DNA from: Halostagnicola sp. A-GB9-2 | Lineage (GTDB): Archaea; Halobacteriota; Halobacteria; Halobacteriales; Natrialbaceae | DNA: 64,000 nt | Assembly: GCF_030068615.1 (NCBI RefSeq) | Contig: NZ_JASJOC010000006.1 | Location: forward strand, 124,001 to 188,000 | Direction: 5' to 3' | Shown: piece by piece, positions 36,147 to 44,501 of the stretch | Position numbering within the stretch: position 1 is the first letter of the stretch | Layout of the letters: each line of letters starts with the position of its first letter | Program-made: the position numbers and the translations under genes | The notes under the pieces: model-generated | Database searches by the model: none | What the model saw: only the letters and a program-made list of their open reading frames with translations | Told to the model about the DNA's origin: nothing

Positions 36147-37189
36147 GCGCAACTGGCCGGACGCTGATCGCCACATTCGTTCTCGGATTCGTTCTCACCG
36201 TCGGGCTCGTGGCCGCAGGCACTCTCGTCGTCGACGATGGAACGCCGGAACCGGCCGAGCTTGAGCAAAGCCACTTCGAACCCGAGCACGCACTGCCCGA
36301 CGAAACGGCAGACGGCGGCGATATCACGATGGATAGTCAGGAGTCGTCGAATACCATCCTGATCCACACCGGTGGAGCGGCCGCGGGGCAGGTTGCGGTC
36401 GATCCGCTGCCGATCGAGGATAGCGGGGAGTCCCCCGAACTCTCGACGGGTACCATGGGCGGTGCCGATCGGGGTGTTACGCCGCTCGTCTCGACGCTCA
36501 TCGAAAACGGCCACGAAGTTGAGTTCTACGCGGGTGCCATAGAAGACGGACCGCTCGCACAATCGCTCGACGAGGCCGACGCGTTCGTCGCGCCCGGCTC
36601 CGTTTCGTTCACCGCACAAGACCGACAGAGCATCGACGCGTTTACTGATGCCGGTGGCCGCTTCGTGATGACCGCCGACCCCGGTAGCTCCGGTAGCGTC
36701 GCCGAACTCGGCGGCTCGGACGGACTGTACACGGATGCGGGCTACCTCTACAACATCACGGAGAACGACAACAACTACCTCAGCATCTACGCCGAATCAA
36801 CCGGTAGTTCGGAACTGACCGACGGCGTGGAGGAGGTTGTTCTCCGAAGCGCCTCCTCGGTAGGTACCACTGACAGTGATGCGGTACTCGAGACCGATGC
36901 GACGCTGTCGACTACCCGTGAAGACGGCGAGTACGATGTCGCTGCCGTTGACGGGAACACCGCACTTATCGGGGACTCGAGCTTTCTCGAGCCCGAAAAC
37001 GCACAGCGTGCGGACAACAACGTCCTCATCGGAAATCTTGCTGACTTCCTCGTGACAGGATCGGCCGGCGACGCCGATCTACCGGGAACCGAACCGCCGG
37101 TGGAGCAACCGCCGGCTGACGAACCGTTCGAGGAACCGATAGACGAATCCGAAAACATTCCGGAGATGAACGCCGACGAATCGGAATAG
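36143..37189 (+). CDS. Membrane-anchored Rossmann/GATase-like extracellular protein (DUF4350/GldG-like)
   Basis: 348 aa. One N-terminal hydrophobic helix (LIATFVLGFVLTVGLVAAGTL), then TILIHTGGAAAGQVAVD, VTPLVSTLIENGHEVEFYAG, ADAFVAPGSVSFTAQDRQSI and FTDAGGRFVMTADPG, which read like the DUF4350/IFT52-like alpha/beta domain of uncharacterised ABC-linked membrane proteins. The C-terminal 60 residues are Pro/Glu-rich. Its ATG overlaps the S49 stop (ATGA), so the two are translated together: probably partner or substrate of the peptidase. Confidence 0.65.
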   Translation: MSATGRTLIATFVLGFVLTVGLVAAGTLVVDDGTPEPAELEQSHFEPEHALPDETADGGDITMDSQESSNTILIHTGGAAAGQVAVDPLPIEDSGESPELSTGTMGGADRGVTPLVSTLIENGHEVEFYAGAIEDGPLAQSLDEADAFVAPGSVSFTAQDRQSIDAFTDAGGRFVMTADPGSSGSVAELGGSDGLYTDAGYLYNITENDNNYLSIYAESTGSSELTDGVEEVVLRSASSVGTTDSDAVLETDATLSTTREDGEYDVAAVDGNTALIGDSSFLEPENAQRADNNVLIGNLADFLVTGSAGDADLPGTEPPVEQPPADEPFEEPIDESENIPEMNADESE

Positions 37190-37376
37190 CGAATCGAACG
37201 AACACTCGTTTTGACGGGTTTTGATCGGATCACTCGCGCGGGATGCTCGGCCTCGAGTCGACGTTCATGATCGGCACGGGACTCAAGCGAATCCGCGCGG
37301 ACGACACGCACGAGCCAAGAGATGCGTTAGTTGCAATAACCGAAAAATCCAATTAAGTTCTCGAGAACTGTCAGAC

Positions 37377-38054
37377 ATGACGACGTACGATTCGGTCCTC
37401 TTCGACAGCGACGGCATCCTCGTCGATCCGCCTGCCAGCGAGACTCAGGCCGACGCGACCCGTGATGCGTTCCGCTCGGTCGGCGCAACCGCTGTCGAAC
37501 CCCATCACGTCGACGCGATTGTCGAGGGCGTCACGCTCGAGGAACTCCACGAAATCTGTACCACGTACGACCTCGAGCCCGAGCGGTTCTGGAAAGCGCG
37601 CGAACGCCTCGACGAGGAATCCCAGTTCGAGAAATTTCGGGACGGGGCTAGGGCCCTATACGACGACGTTTCCGCGATTGCGGCGCTTCCACACACCTGT
37701 GGCGTCGTCAGCAACAACCACCATAGCACGATCGAGTACGTCCTGGACGCGTTCGACCTCCACTCGCTGTTCGACACCTACTACGGCCGCGAGAAAACGC
37801 TCGAGAGCCTCGAACTGAAAAAGCCGAACACTCACTATCTCGAGAAGGCGCTGGCCGACCTCGAGGCCGATTCGGCGCTCTACGTCGGCGATAGCGAAAG
37901 CGACGTGATCGCCGCACACCGGGCCGGGCTGGATTCGGTGTTCGTCCGCCGCGAGCACTGCCGTTCTGTCGATCTCTCGGTGACGCCGACCTACGACGTT
38001 TCAGATCTGCTCGAGTTGTCCGAGATCGTAGATAGTTCGGATGAGAGGCCATAG
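37377..38054 (+). CDS. HAD-superfamily hydrolase
   Basis: 225 aa. Motif I LFDSDGILVDPP (D-x-D-G), helical cap, motif II CGVVSNNHHS, motif III LELKKPNTHYLEKAL, motif IV ALYVGDSESDVIAAHRAG: a phosphoglycolate-phosphatase/beta-phosphoglucomutase-like member. Substrate unknown. ATG 37377. The next open frame begins 3 nt after its stop. Confidence 0.87.
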   Translation: MTTYDSVLFDSDGILVDPPASETQADATRDAFRSVGATAVEPHHVDAIVEGVTLEELHEICTTYDLEPERFWKARERLDEESQFEKFRDGARALYDDVSAIAALPHTCGVVSNNHHSTIEYVLDAFDLHSLFDTYYGREKTLESLELKKPNTHYLEKALADLEADSALYVGDSESDVIAAHRAGLDSVFVRREHCRSVDLSVTPTYDVSDLLELSEIVDSSDERP

Positions 38055-38057
38055 GCA

Positions 38058-38282
38058 ATGTCTGGCGGACGAAAACCGAGAATCACGATTGACGACATTT
38101 TCCACCTCTTTGTAGCGGCCGAAGATGGGTGCGATCCCTTTGACGCCCCCGAGATCGCTGAACTATTGAACTGTCACCGTAATACTGCTCGTACCAAACT
38201 CGAGGATCTCGCATTGACATCCTACGAGGGGGTTGTCTCAACACGACTATCGAATAAGAGTCAAGAATCTCAATGCATCTGA
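38058..38282 (+). CDS. Short winged-helix/HTH protein, possibly truncated
   Basis: 74 aa. RKPRITIDDIFHLFVAAEDG then FDAPEIAELLNCHRNTARTKLEDLALTS looks like a DtxR/MarR-like winged helix cut off after the recognition helix; haloarchaeal relatives of this layout are usually longer. The final 20 residues carry no pattern. It lies in the more AT-rich stretch next to tRNA-Lys, so it may be the stub of an integrated element's regulator. Confidence 0.55.
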   Translation: MSGGRKPRITIDDIFHLFVAAEDGCDPFDAPEIAELLNCHRNTARTKLEDLALTSYEGVVSTRLSNKSQESQCI

Positions 38283-38399
38283 CCCTCCTGCTTGCACGCA
38301 GCGTATTGCATTCGATCCAGACGACAGAACGAATCTACGATCATCTTGATGAAATGTGACAAGCAGACATTTTAGGTCATTGACGTGGATATTCCGATT

Positions 38400-38612
38400 A
38401 TGAATAATACTGGGTTCAACGTCGGAGTCTGGAGAGTAGCTGGCGTGTTCGCTCTCGTCATCGCCCTGTTCGCCGCCTTCGAAATCGCGGTTGCAGAAGT
38501 TAAAACCGGGAATATCAATGCTATTGGTGGGTTTATTGCGGTCTATGTATTCATCGTTATTGTACTCGGACTGACCGGCTGGGTGTGGACGCAATTTGAC
38601 AGTGGGTACTAG
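38400..38612 (+). CDS. Small two-span membrane protein
   Basis: 70 aa from the ATG at 38400. Two hydrophobic helices: VAGVFALVIALFAAFEIAV and IGGFIAVYVFIVIVLGLTG, joined by a short polar loop, ending DSGY. The GTG at 38385 is an alternative start. Not recognised. Lower GC than its neighbours; lies beside tRNA-Lys in the accessory stretch, consistent with transfer. Confidence 0.6.
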   Translation: MNNTGFNVGVWRVAGVFALVIALFAAFEIAVAEVKTGNINAIGGFIAVYVFIVIVLGLTGWVWTQFDSGY

Positions 38613-38782
38613 ATCTGCCTTCGTTATCGAAACCCCGGAAACTCCCCATTGATTCACACGTATTTTGATTCCGTCCCGCTAACTCGTGTGAAATTGCCCT
38701 CGAGTGGCGGATTCGCGGACATACCTCTCCACAATTCCAAATCGCCACGCCGTGTTCGAAATTCTAATCATTACGGGAAGAT

Positions 38783-38870
38783 GCGGACCGGGCGCGATTA
38801 TGAACTACGCCCAGAAATGCTCGCTCCGCTGCGCCTTTCTGGTCTAGTTCAAATCGCTCTGGCCGCTTTG
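38783..38870. repeat. Partial copies of the tRNA-Lys 3' end (probable att remnants)
   Basis: 38783-38805 repeats the tRNA 3' end (38898-38919) in the same orientation, with one substitution and one inserted base over 23 nt. 38847-38870 (GTTCAAATCGC then TCTGGCCGCTTT) is a looser inverted copy of the same end. Such copies are usually left by integrases that use the 3' end of tRNA genes. No integrase gene is present in the window. Confidence 0.6.
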
Positions 38871-38898
38871 CTCCTCACGAAAGTGTTCGTCGCAAAAG

Positions 38899-38972
38899 CG
38901 GGCCGGGCGCGATTTGAACACGCGACCGTCTGATTAAGAGTCAGACGCTCTGCCTAACTGAGCTACCGGCCC
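38899..38972 (-). tRNA. tRNA-Lys(CTT)
   Basis: Folds as a full cloverleaf on the minus strand: acceptor GGGCCGG/CCGGCCC, D-arm GCTC/GAGC with AGTTAGGCA loop, anticodon stem TCTGA/TCAGA with loop CTCTTAA (anticodon CUU, Lys), variable CGGTC, T-arm GCGTG/CGCGC with TTCAAAT, discriminator G. 73 nt plus discriminator. CCA is not encoded and there is no intron. Confidence 0.95.
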
Positions 38973-39131
38973 TGTACCCGAAATTTTCGGATACGCATTC
39001 AAATACGTTTCCCTTGGCACCCGTCGTGGGAGGGGTGCGCACACAACAACTACTGCCAATCCCAATCACCGTTCACGGAACGTACCAATCTTCGGGAGCG
39101 TTAAGTGCTGTGAGACCTACATCACGTTCAT

Positions 39132-40580
39132 ATGAGTATGGGGGTTACGATCTCGTCGATTTCTGACTACGCTATTCTCGGCTGTGGGAGCGTCGGCTAC
39201 GCCGTCGCGGAGGAACTCGTCGAGCAAGGCAAAGACGTTCTTATCATCGACCGAGACGAAAGCCGGGTCGAATCACTTCGAGATCAGGACCTCGATGCAC
39301 GAACCGCAGACATTCGCGAACCGGAGGCCGCCGATCTGGTCGCCGAACGCGATGTCGTTTTGATCCTCGCCTCGAACGTCGAGGCGAACAAACGCGCCGT
39401 CGAACACATCCGAAATACGGACAGCAATCAGTTCGTCGTCGCCCGCGCGAGCGATCCCGTCTCCGGCGACGAACTTTCCGAACTCGGGGCCGATATCGTC
39501 ATCAACCCCTCGGCCGTTATCGCAGATTCCGCGCTCCGCGCACTCGAGTCGGGGGAACTCGAGTACAATGCCGGAAAGCTCGCACAGCTCTTAGAGGAGA
39601 CGACGGAGCGACTGGCGATCGTGACCCAGGAGAGTCCGGATCCGGACTCGATCGCGAGCGCGGCGGCGTTACAGGCGATTGCCACACACCTCGACGTGAA
39701 GTCAGATATCGTCTATCTCGGTGATATGGGCCACCAGGAAAACAGGGCCTTCGTGAACTTACTCGGAATCGATCTCGTCCAGTGGGACGAACTCGAGGAC
39801 CTCTCCGATCACGATACGGTCGCCCTCGTCGATCACTCGACCTCGAGCGAGGTCGATCTCGACGTGGATATCGTTATCGATCACCACGAACCTGAGGCGG
39901 AGTACGAACCCGATTTCGTCGACATTCGCCCGAACATGTCCTCGACGTCGACGATCATGACGAAGTACATCCAGGAGTTCGACGTCAATGTCTCCGAAGA
40001 AGTCGCGACCGCGCTCCTGTATGGGATTCGAGCTGAAACGCTGGATTTCAAACGCGATACGACCCCTGCAGATCTCACCGCCGCCGCCTACCTCTACCCG
40101 TTTGCGGATCACGATACCCTAGAACAGGTCGAATCGCCGTCGATGTCTCCGGAGACGCTCGACGTTCTCGCGGAGGCGATCGCGAACCGGGACGTACAGG
40201 GGAGTCATCTCGTCTCCAACGCGGGAATCGTTCGTGATCGCGAAGCGTTGACCCAGGCCGCTAGCCATCTGCTCAATCTCGAGGGCGTGACGACGACCGC
40301 GGTCTTTGGTATCGCCGACGAGACTATTTTCCTCTCGGCGCGGTCGAAGGATATCCGAATCAATATCGGAAAGATCCTCGCCGACGCCTACGGCGAAATC
40401 GGCGAAACGGCGGGTCACTCCACGCAGGCGAGCGCGGAGATCCCGCTCGGCATCTTTACCGGAATCGAAATCTCGGCGGAGACGAGAGATACGTTCCTTG
40501 AACTGACCGAAGAAGCGGTCAAACGGACGTTGTTCGATGCGATGGGCGTCGAAGGTGGAGAAGGATCGAACGGGAGCTAA
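39132..40580 (+). CDS. TrkA-N (RCK) + DHH/DHHA1 phosphoesterase
   Basis: 482 aa. Residues ~10-140: RCK/TrkA-N Rossmann domain (YAILGCGSVGYAVAEELVEQG, VLIIDRDESRVESL). Residues ~155-330: DHH phosphoesterase with ESPDPDSIASAAALQ, VALVDHS and IVIDHHEPEAEYEP (DHH metal motifs). Residues ~370-460: DHHA1 with ETAGHSTQASAEIPLG. Resembles archaeal DHH enzymes proposed as cyclic-di-AMP phosphodiesterases or nanoRNases; the RCK domain could sense a nucleotide. Convergent with a PRC-barrel gene whose stop abuts this one. ATG 39132, downstream of tRNA-Lys. Confidence 0.86.
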   Translation: MSMGVTISSISDYAILGCGSVGYAVAEELVEQGKDVLIIDRDESRVESLRDQDLDARTADIREPEAADLVAERDVVLILASNVEANKRAVEHIRNTDSNQFVVARASDPVSGDELSELGADIVINPSAVIADSALRALESGELEYNAGKLAQLLEETTERLAIVTQESPDPDSIASAAALQAIATHLDVKSDIVYLGDMGHQENRAFVNLLGIDLVQWDELEDLSDHDTVALVDHSTSSEVDLDVDIVIDHHEPEAEYEPDFVDIRPNMSSTSTIMTKYIQEFDVNVSEEVATALLYGIRAETLDFKRDTTPADLTAAAYLYPFADHDTLEQVESPSMSPETLDVLAEAIANRDVQGSHLVSNAGIVRDREALTQAASHLLNLEGVTTTAVFGIADETIFLSARSKDIRINIGKILADAYGEIGETAGHSTQASAEIPLGIFTGIEISAETRDTFLELTEEAVKRTLFDAMGVEGGEGSNGS

Positions 40581-40874
40581 CTAGGCGATTACTTCTTCTT
40601 CTTCCTCGTCGGGGTTGCGAACGCGTTCGACGACATCGTTGATGAGGATGACATCCCCAGCGGCGCGGACCCAACGATACGGGACGATAACGCCGCTTGC
40701 ACCGCGAGCTTCGGCCTCGAATAGCTCCGTGTTGAGGCCCCCGAGCGCGAGCCCGGTAACGGTCTGGCCGTCGACGTTCAGGCGCAGGTCTTCGACTTCG
40801 CCGACGAAAACGCCGTTGTTCGAATAGACTTCGCGACCGACGAGGGAGGTAATTTCCTGCTGGGTATCGTCCAT
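40581..40874 (-). CDS. PRC-barrel domain protein, probable CdpB1-type cell-division protein
   Basis: 97 aa, a single PRC barrel: ITSLVGREVYSNNGVFVGEVED, QTVTGLALGGLN, VIVPYRWVRAAGDVILI, and an acidic tail ending EEEEVIA. In Haloferax volcanii a one-barrel protein of this size, CdpB1, is needed for division and lies beside a DHH phosphoesterase gene, as far as I recall; the same neighbourhood here supports that assignment. Start ATG 40874. Its stop lies back to back with the DHH gene. Confidence 0.78.
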   Translation of the reverse strand: MDDTQQEITSLVGREVYSNNGVFVGEVEDLRLNVDGQTVTGLALGGLNTELFEAEARGASGVIVPYRWVRAAGDVILINDVVERVRNPDEEEEEVIA

Positions 40875-41209
40875 AATTCCATTCTTGCATGGCACACTCT
40901 TAATTGTTAGTCAGACGCGCGAGCCTCCGACATTATGTCGGATTAAAACCCAATACTGCCGTCATTTCCGAAAAAAATGACGCTGAAAAGTGTATTCTCT
41001 CTTGAATGTGGACGCCACTACTTATAAATAACCATAAGATCTAAATAATCGAGATCACCGTGTGGTCGGTAACGCACCAAATGAGCATATGGGTGTGGAA
41101 CGTGTAGACATAGTTGCCGGGGTGCCTCTGACATTCGGCGACCCGGAACGGGTCGGTTTGCCCGGACCGACCTACCGGTTTTACGAAGACCCAGTGATCG
41201 AAACTCGAG
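40875..41209. other. Gene-free stretch
   Basis: 335 bp; AT-rich around 40975-41050 (TATAAATAACCATAAG at about 41024-41039). I see no convincing reading frame, RNA fold or repeat. Part of it would be the promoter of the PRC-barrel gene. Confidence 0.4.
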
Positions 41210-42340
41210 TCACTCCTCTGGACGGGTTTCAAGAACGTGTTCGATATCCGCGTACTCGGTGAGTAAAGATTCCATCTCTTCGACGGTCCGTTCGCTTCGC
41301 GTTCGTCCACTGCGAACGATGTCCTCGGCGCGTTCGACGGTGGTGAGCGTGTCCGTTTGGACTGCCAGTATCGGAATCCCGCGTTCGGTTGCCTGCCCGA
41401 TGATGGCTCCCGACGGACGGTGCCCACCGGTAAGGATGAGACAACGAACTCCCGGTGCCTCGAGGGCGGCAGTGTGAATTTCCGACCGATCGCCACCCGT
41501 GATGACGGCAGCGTTTTTTGTCCGGCGGAAGTGCCGAAGCGCGCTTTCGGCTCCCATCGCTCCGACGGTAAACCGTTCCACGTACGATTCGGATCCATCC
41601 TCCGCGAGCATCGTCGCCCCGAGTGCCTCGGTGAGTTCGTTCACCGTGACACCGGCTAGCGTCTGCTCCCGCGGGAGAATTCCGCGCGTCGAAATACCGT
41701 TTCCGTCGAGAAACGGAACGACGTCCGTGTCGAGTTCGTCGTACGCCGCGTCGGAAACGTTGTTAAAGAGGACGCCGTCCAGCCGATCTCCGAACGTCCG
41801 AGCCGCCGTGATGACGCGGTCGACATCGCCGGGTGATTCGTAGGACGCGACGAGTAGTACCCGAGCGTCGAGCAACTCGGCGATGTCCGCATCGGTGAGG
41901 TCGATGATGCCGCCGATGTCGAGATTGCCGCCGCCTTCGACGAATAGCCGATCGCAGTCCGCCGCGAGCGTTTCGTACGCTTCTAGGACCCGTTCTCGAA
42001 GCTCATCGGGATCCTCCCGCCCTCGAATCACTTGCTCGACGAACGTCGGTGAGTAAACGATGGGCTCCATATCGTGGATCTCCGCCTCAAACTCGAGGAG
42101 TTCTCGGGCGAGGAACGGGTCTTCGTCGAGCGTCTTCCCGACGTTACTCTCGAGACGGGTCCCTTTCGGTTTCATGTAGCCGACGGCTTCGCCGCCGTCG
42201 CTATCGTTGTGAGCGAGTCGGGCGAGCGCCAGCGCAATCGCGGTCTTTCCGGTGCTTGCCTCGAGGGAACTGATGAGGAGCGCCTCCGTCTCGGTCCGGG
42301 TATCCGTGTCGCTATCTGGGGTGGTATCTGTGTCTGTCAT
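41210..42340 (-). CDS. Phosphotransacetylase-family protein (BioD-like AAA_26 + DRTGG domains)
   Basis: 376 aa. Starts with an acidic 20-residue lead, then a P-loop LLISSLEASTGKTAIALALAR, LFVEGGGNLDIGGIIDLTDA (BioD-like), and a C-terminal DRTGG domain (FTVGAMGAESALRHFRRTKNAAVITGGDRSEI, LILTGGHRPSG). This is the N-terminal architecture of long bacterial Pta proteins without the catalytic transacetylase domain. It overlaps the ADP-forming CoA ligase gene (ATGA at 42337-42340), so likely regulates or assists it. Start ATG 42340. Confidence 0.85.
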   Translation of the reverse strand: MTDTDTTPDSDTDTRTETEALLISSLEASTGKTAIALALARLAHNDSDGGEAVGYMKPKGTRLESNVGKTLDEDPFLARELLEFEAEIHDMEPIVYSPTFVEQVIRGREDPDELRERVLEAYETLAADCDRLFVEGGGNLDIGGIIDLTDADIAELLDARVLLVASYESPGDVDRVITAARTFGDRLDGVLFNNVSDAAYDELDTDVVPFLDGNGISTRGILPREQTLAGVTVNELTEALGATMLAEDGSESYVERFTVGAMGAESALRHFRRTKNAAVITGGDRSEIHTAALEAPGVRCLILTGGHRPSGAIIGQATERGIPILAVQTDTLTTVERAEDIVRSGRTRSERTVEEMESLLTEYADIEHVLETRPEE

Positions 42341-44433
42341 AGTTTCTCCGTATCGACTGTGAGAACGAGATCGATCGCCTGTACGCCGTCCGGCCCTGCG
42401 ACGAGCGGGTTGATGTCGAGTTCGAGGATGGCCGGGAAATCGCTCACGAGCTGTGACAACCGCTGGATCGACTCCACGACGGCGTCGATATCCGCCGGTT
42501 CGCGCCCCCGTGCACCGGCCAACAGCGGGGCGGCCGTAAGGCCGTCAACCATCTCGCGGGCCTCGCTCTCGCCGATCGGTGCGACCCGTACCGACGTGTC
42601 CTCAAGAATCTCCACGAAAATCCCGCCGAGACCGAACAACAACAGTGGGCCGAACTGCGGGTCACGGTTCATGCCGACGATCGTTTCGGTCGACTCGTCT
42701 ATCTCGAGCATCTCCTGGACTTGAACGCCGAGCACTCTCGCATCCGGCTGGTAATTTCGCGCCCGAGTGACGAGGTCCTCGTATGCGTCGTAGACGTTCT
42801 CGTCGGGAACGCCGACCTTCACGCCACCGATGTCCGACTTGTGTGAAATCTCCGGACTCGCGATTTTCATGACGACATCGCCGTCGATCGATTCCGCAAC
42901 GTCTCGTGCCTTCTTCGGGTCATCGACGACGGAACCTGCTGGCGTCGGAATGCCGTACGCCTCGAGAAGGTCCATCGACTCGATTCCGAGGCGATTCCCG
43001 GGACGCGATGTTGTCCGCTCGAGAATCTCCCGCACTCGCTCGCGGTCGACGTCGAAGGTCGTCGGTTCGTCCCTGGACCGGTTCCGAATAGCGCGGTACC
43101 GAGCGAGCGCATCGAGCCCGGAAACTGCGCGCGCCGGATCGAAGTAGTTCGGGATTCCGAACTCGCGGAGCACTTCCTCGGCGGCTCGCGCTCGGTCGCC
43201 GCCCATCATCGAGGCGACGACGGGCTTTCCGTGTCGCTCCCGCGTCTCGATCACCACCTCCGCGAGCTTGTCGTACGTGAGAACGGCCGTCGGCGCGCTG
43301 ACGACGACGGCGCTCCCGACGTTCGGATCGGCCAGTGCAGTATCGAGCGCTTGGCCGAACCGTTCGACGTCCGCATCGCCGATGATGTCGATCGGATTGT
43401 AGATGTTCGCCTCCTCAGGCATCGACTCGGTGAGTGTCTTGAGCGTCTCGTCTGCAAACGATGCCATCTCGAGGGACGAATCACCGACGGCATCCGTCGT
43501 GAGAACGCCGGGGCCGCCGGCGTTCGTGACGACGGCGACGTCACCGGACTCCGGGAGCGGTAACCCGGAAAGCGCACGGGCGTAATCGAACAGTTCCTGC
43601 ACGGACTCCGCTCGGAGTACACCGGCTTGCTGGAGCCCCGTTTCGTACGCGCGTTCGCTCCCAGCGATCGCACCCGTGTGAGATGAGGCCGCGTGTGCCC
43701 CCGCGTCCGTCCGGCCGGATTTGACCAGCACGATTGGCGTCTCGTCGCTCACCGCCCGCGCGGCGCGGACGAACTCCTCGCCCGCGTCGATATCCTCGAG
43801 ATAGCCGATGATGACGTCCGTGTCGGGGTCGTCTCCCCACTCGCGGACGAAGTCAGTCTCCTCGAGAACGGACTTGTTGCCCAGCGAGACGACGTCTCGG
43901 AACCCGATCTTTTGCTCGTTGGCCCAGTCGAGCACCGCGGTGATGAACGCGCCCGACTGGCTCATGAAAGATATCGACCCCTCGCGAGCGTTTTCGGGGC
44001 CGAACGTCGCGTTCATTCCGACTGGCGTCGACATGACTCCCAGACTGTTCGGGCCGACGACGTTGAGGTCGTACGTTTCCGCGATTTCTCGGAGTTCGCG
44101 TTCGCGTTCGGCCCCTTCAACACCGGTTTCGGAGAAGCCAGCCGTGATGACGACGACGTTTTCGGTTCCCGCCTCGCCGATCTCTCGGAGCGTCTCGAGG
44201 ACGACCAGCGGCGGAACGATGACGATCGCGAGGTCGACCGCCGGGGCACTCTCGAGGTCGGCGTAACACTCGAGGCCGAGCACGGTATCGCGGTTCGGGT
44301 TTACCGGAACGACCTCGCCGGCGAATCCACTCGAAAGGTTCTCGAGGATCGCTCGACCGACCGCGCCTTCGCGATCCGTTGCGCCGACGACGGCGACGGT
44401 ATCGGGTTCGAACAGCTCGGATAGCCTTCCCAT
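42337..44433 (-). CDS. acd: ADP-forming acetate/acyl-CoA synthetase (fused alpha-beta)
   Basis: 698 aa. CoA-binding domain VAVVGATDREGAVGRAILE, ligase domain with phosphohistidine loop ASSHTGAIAGSERAYE (His252), then the ATP-grasp beta part (YGIPTPAGSVVDDPKKAR, DVVMKIASPEISHKSDIGGV, FGPLLLFGLGGIFVEILED). Converts acyl-CoA, ADP and Pi to acid, CoA and ATP, the archaeal route for acetate overflow and energy. Both subunits in one chain as in haloarchaea. Translationally coupled to the phosphotransacetylase-family protein. Confidence 0.92.
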   Translation of the reverse strand: MGRLSELFEPDTVAVVGATDREGAVGRAILENLSSGFAGEVVPVNPNRDTVLGLECYADLESAPAVDLAIVIVPPLVVLETLREIGEAGTENVVVITAGFSETGVEGAERERELREIAETYDLNVVGPNSLGVMSTPVGMNATFGPENAREGSISFMSQSGAFITAVLDWANEQKIGFRDVVSLGNKSVLEETDFVREWGDDPDTDVIIGYLEDIDAGEEFVRAARAVSDETPIVLVKSGRTDAGAHAASSHTGAIAGSERAYETGLQQAGVLRAESVQELFDYARALSGLPLPESGDVAVVTNAGGPGVLTTDAVGDSSLEMASFADETLKTLTESMPEEANIYNPIDIIGDADVERFGQALDTALADPNVGSAVVVSAPTAVLTYDKLAEVVIETRERHGKPVVASMMGGDRARAAEEVLREFGIPNYFDPARAVSGLDALARYRAIRNRSRDEPTTFDVDRERVREILERTTSRPGNRLGIESMDLLEAYGIPTPAGSVVDDPKKARDVAESIDGDVVMKIASPEISHKSDIGGVKVGVPDENVYDAYEDLVTRARNYQPDARVLGVQVQEMLEIDESTETIVGMNRDPQFGPLLLFGLGGIFVEILEDTSVRVAPIGESEAREMVDGLTAAPLLAGARGREPADIDAVVESIQRLSQLVSDFPAILELDINPLVAGPDGVQAIDLVLTVDTEKL

Positions 44434-44501
44434 CGGTCGAGGATTTCACGAGCAGCGTGTTAAACGTGTTCGGCGTTCCCAGTCCGAAGGAGGATCTCGA
44501 A

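Noticed and set aside
38649-38933. 94-aa frame running into tRNA-Lys
   Set aside because: It crosses the tRNA and its 3' copies; no coding pattern.
41062-41262. 66-aa plus-strand frame
   Set aside because: Overlaps the 3' end of the phosphotransacetylase-family gene and has no coding pattern.
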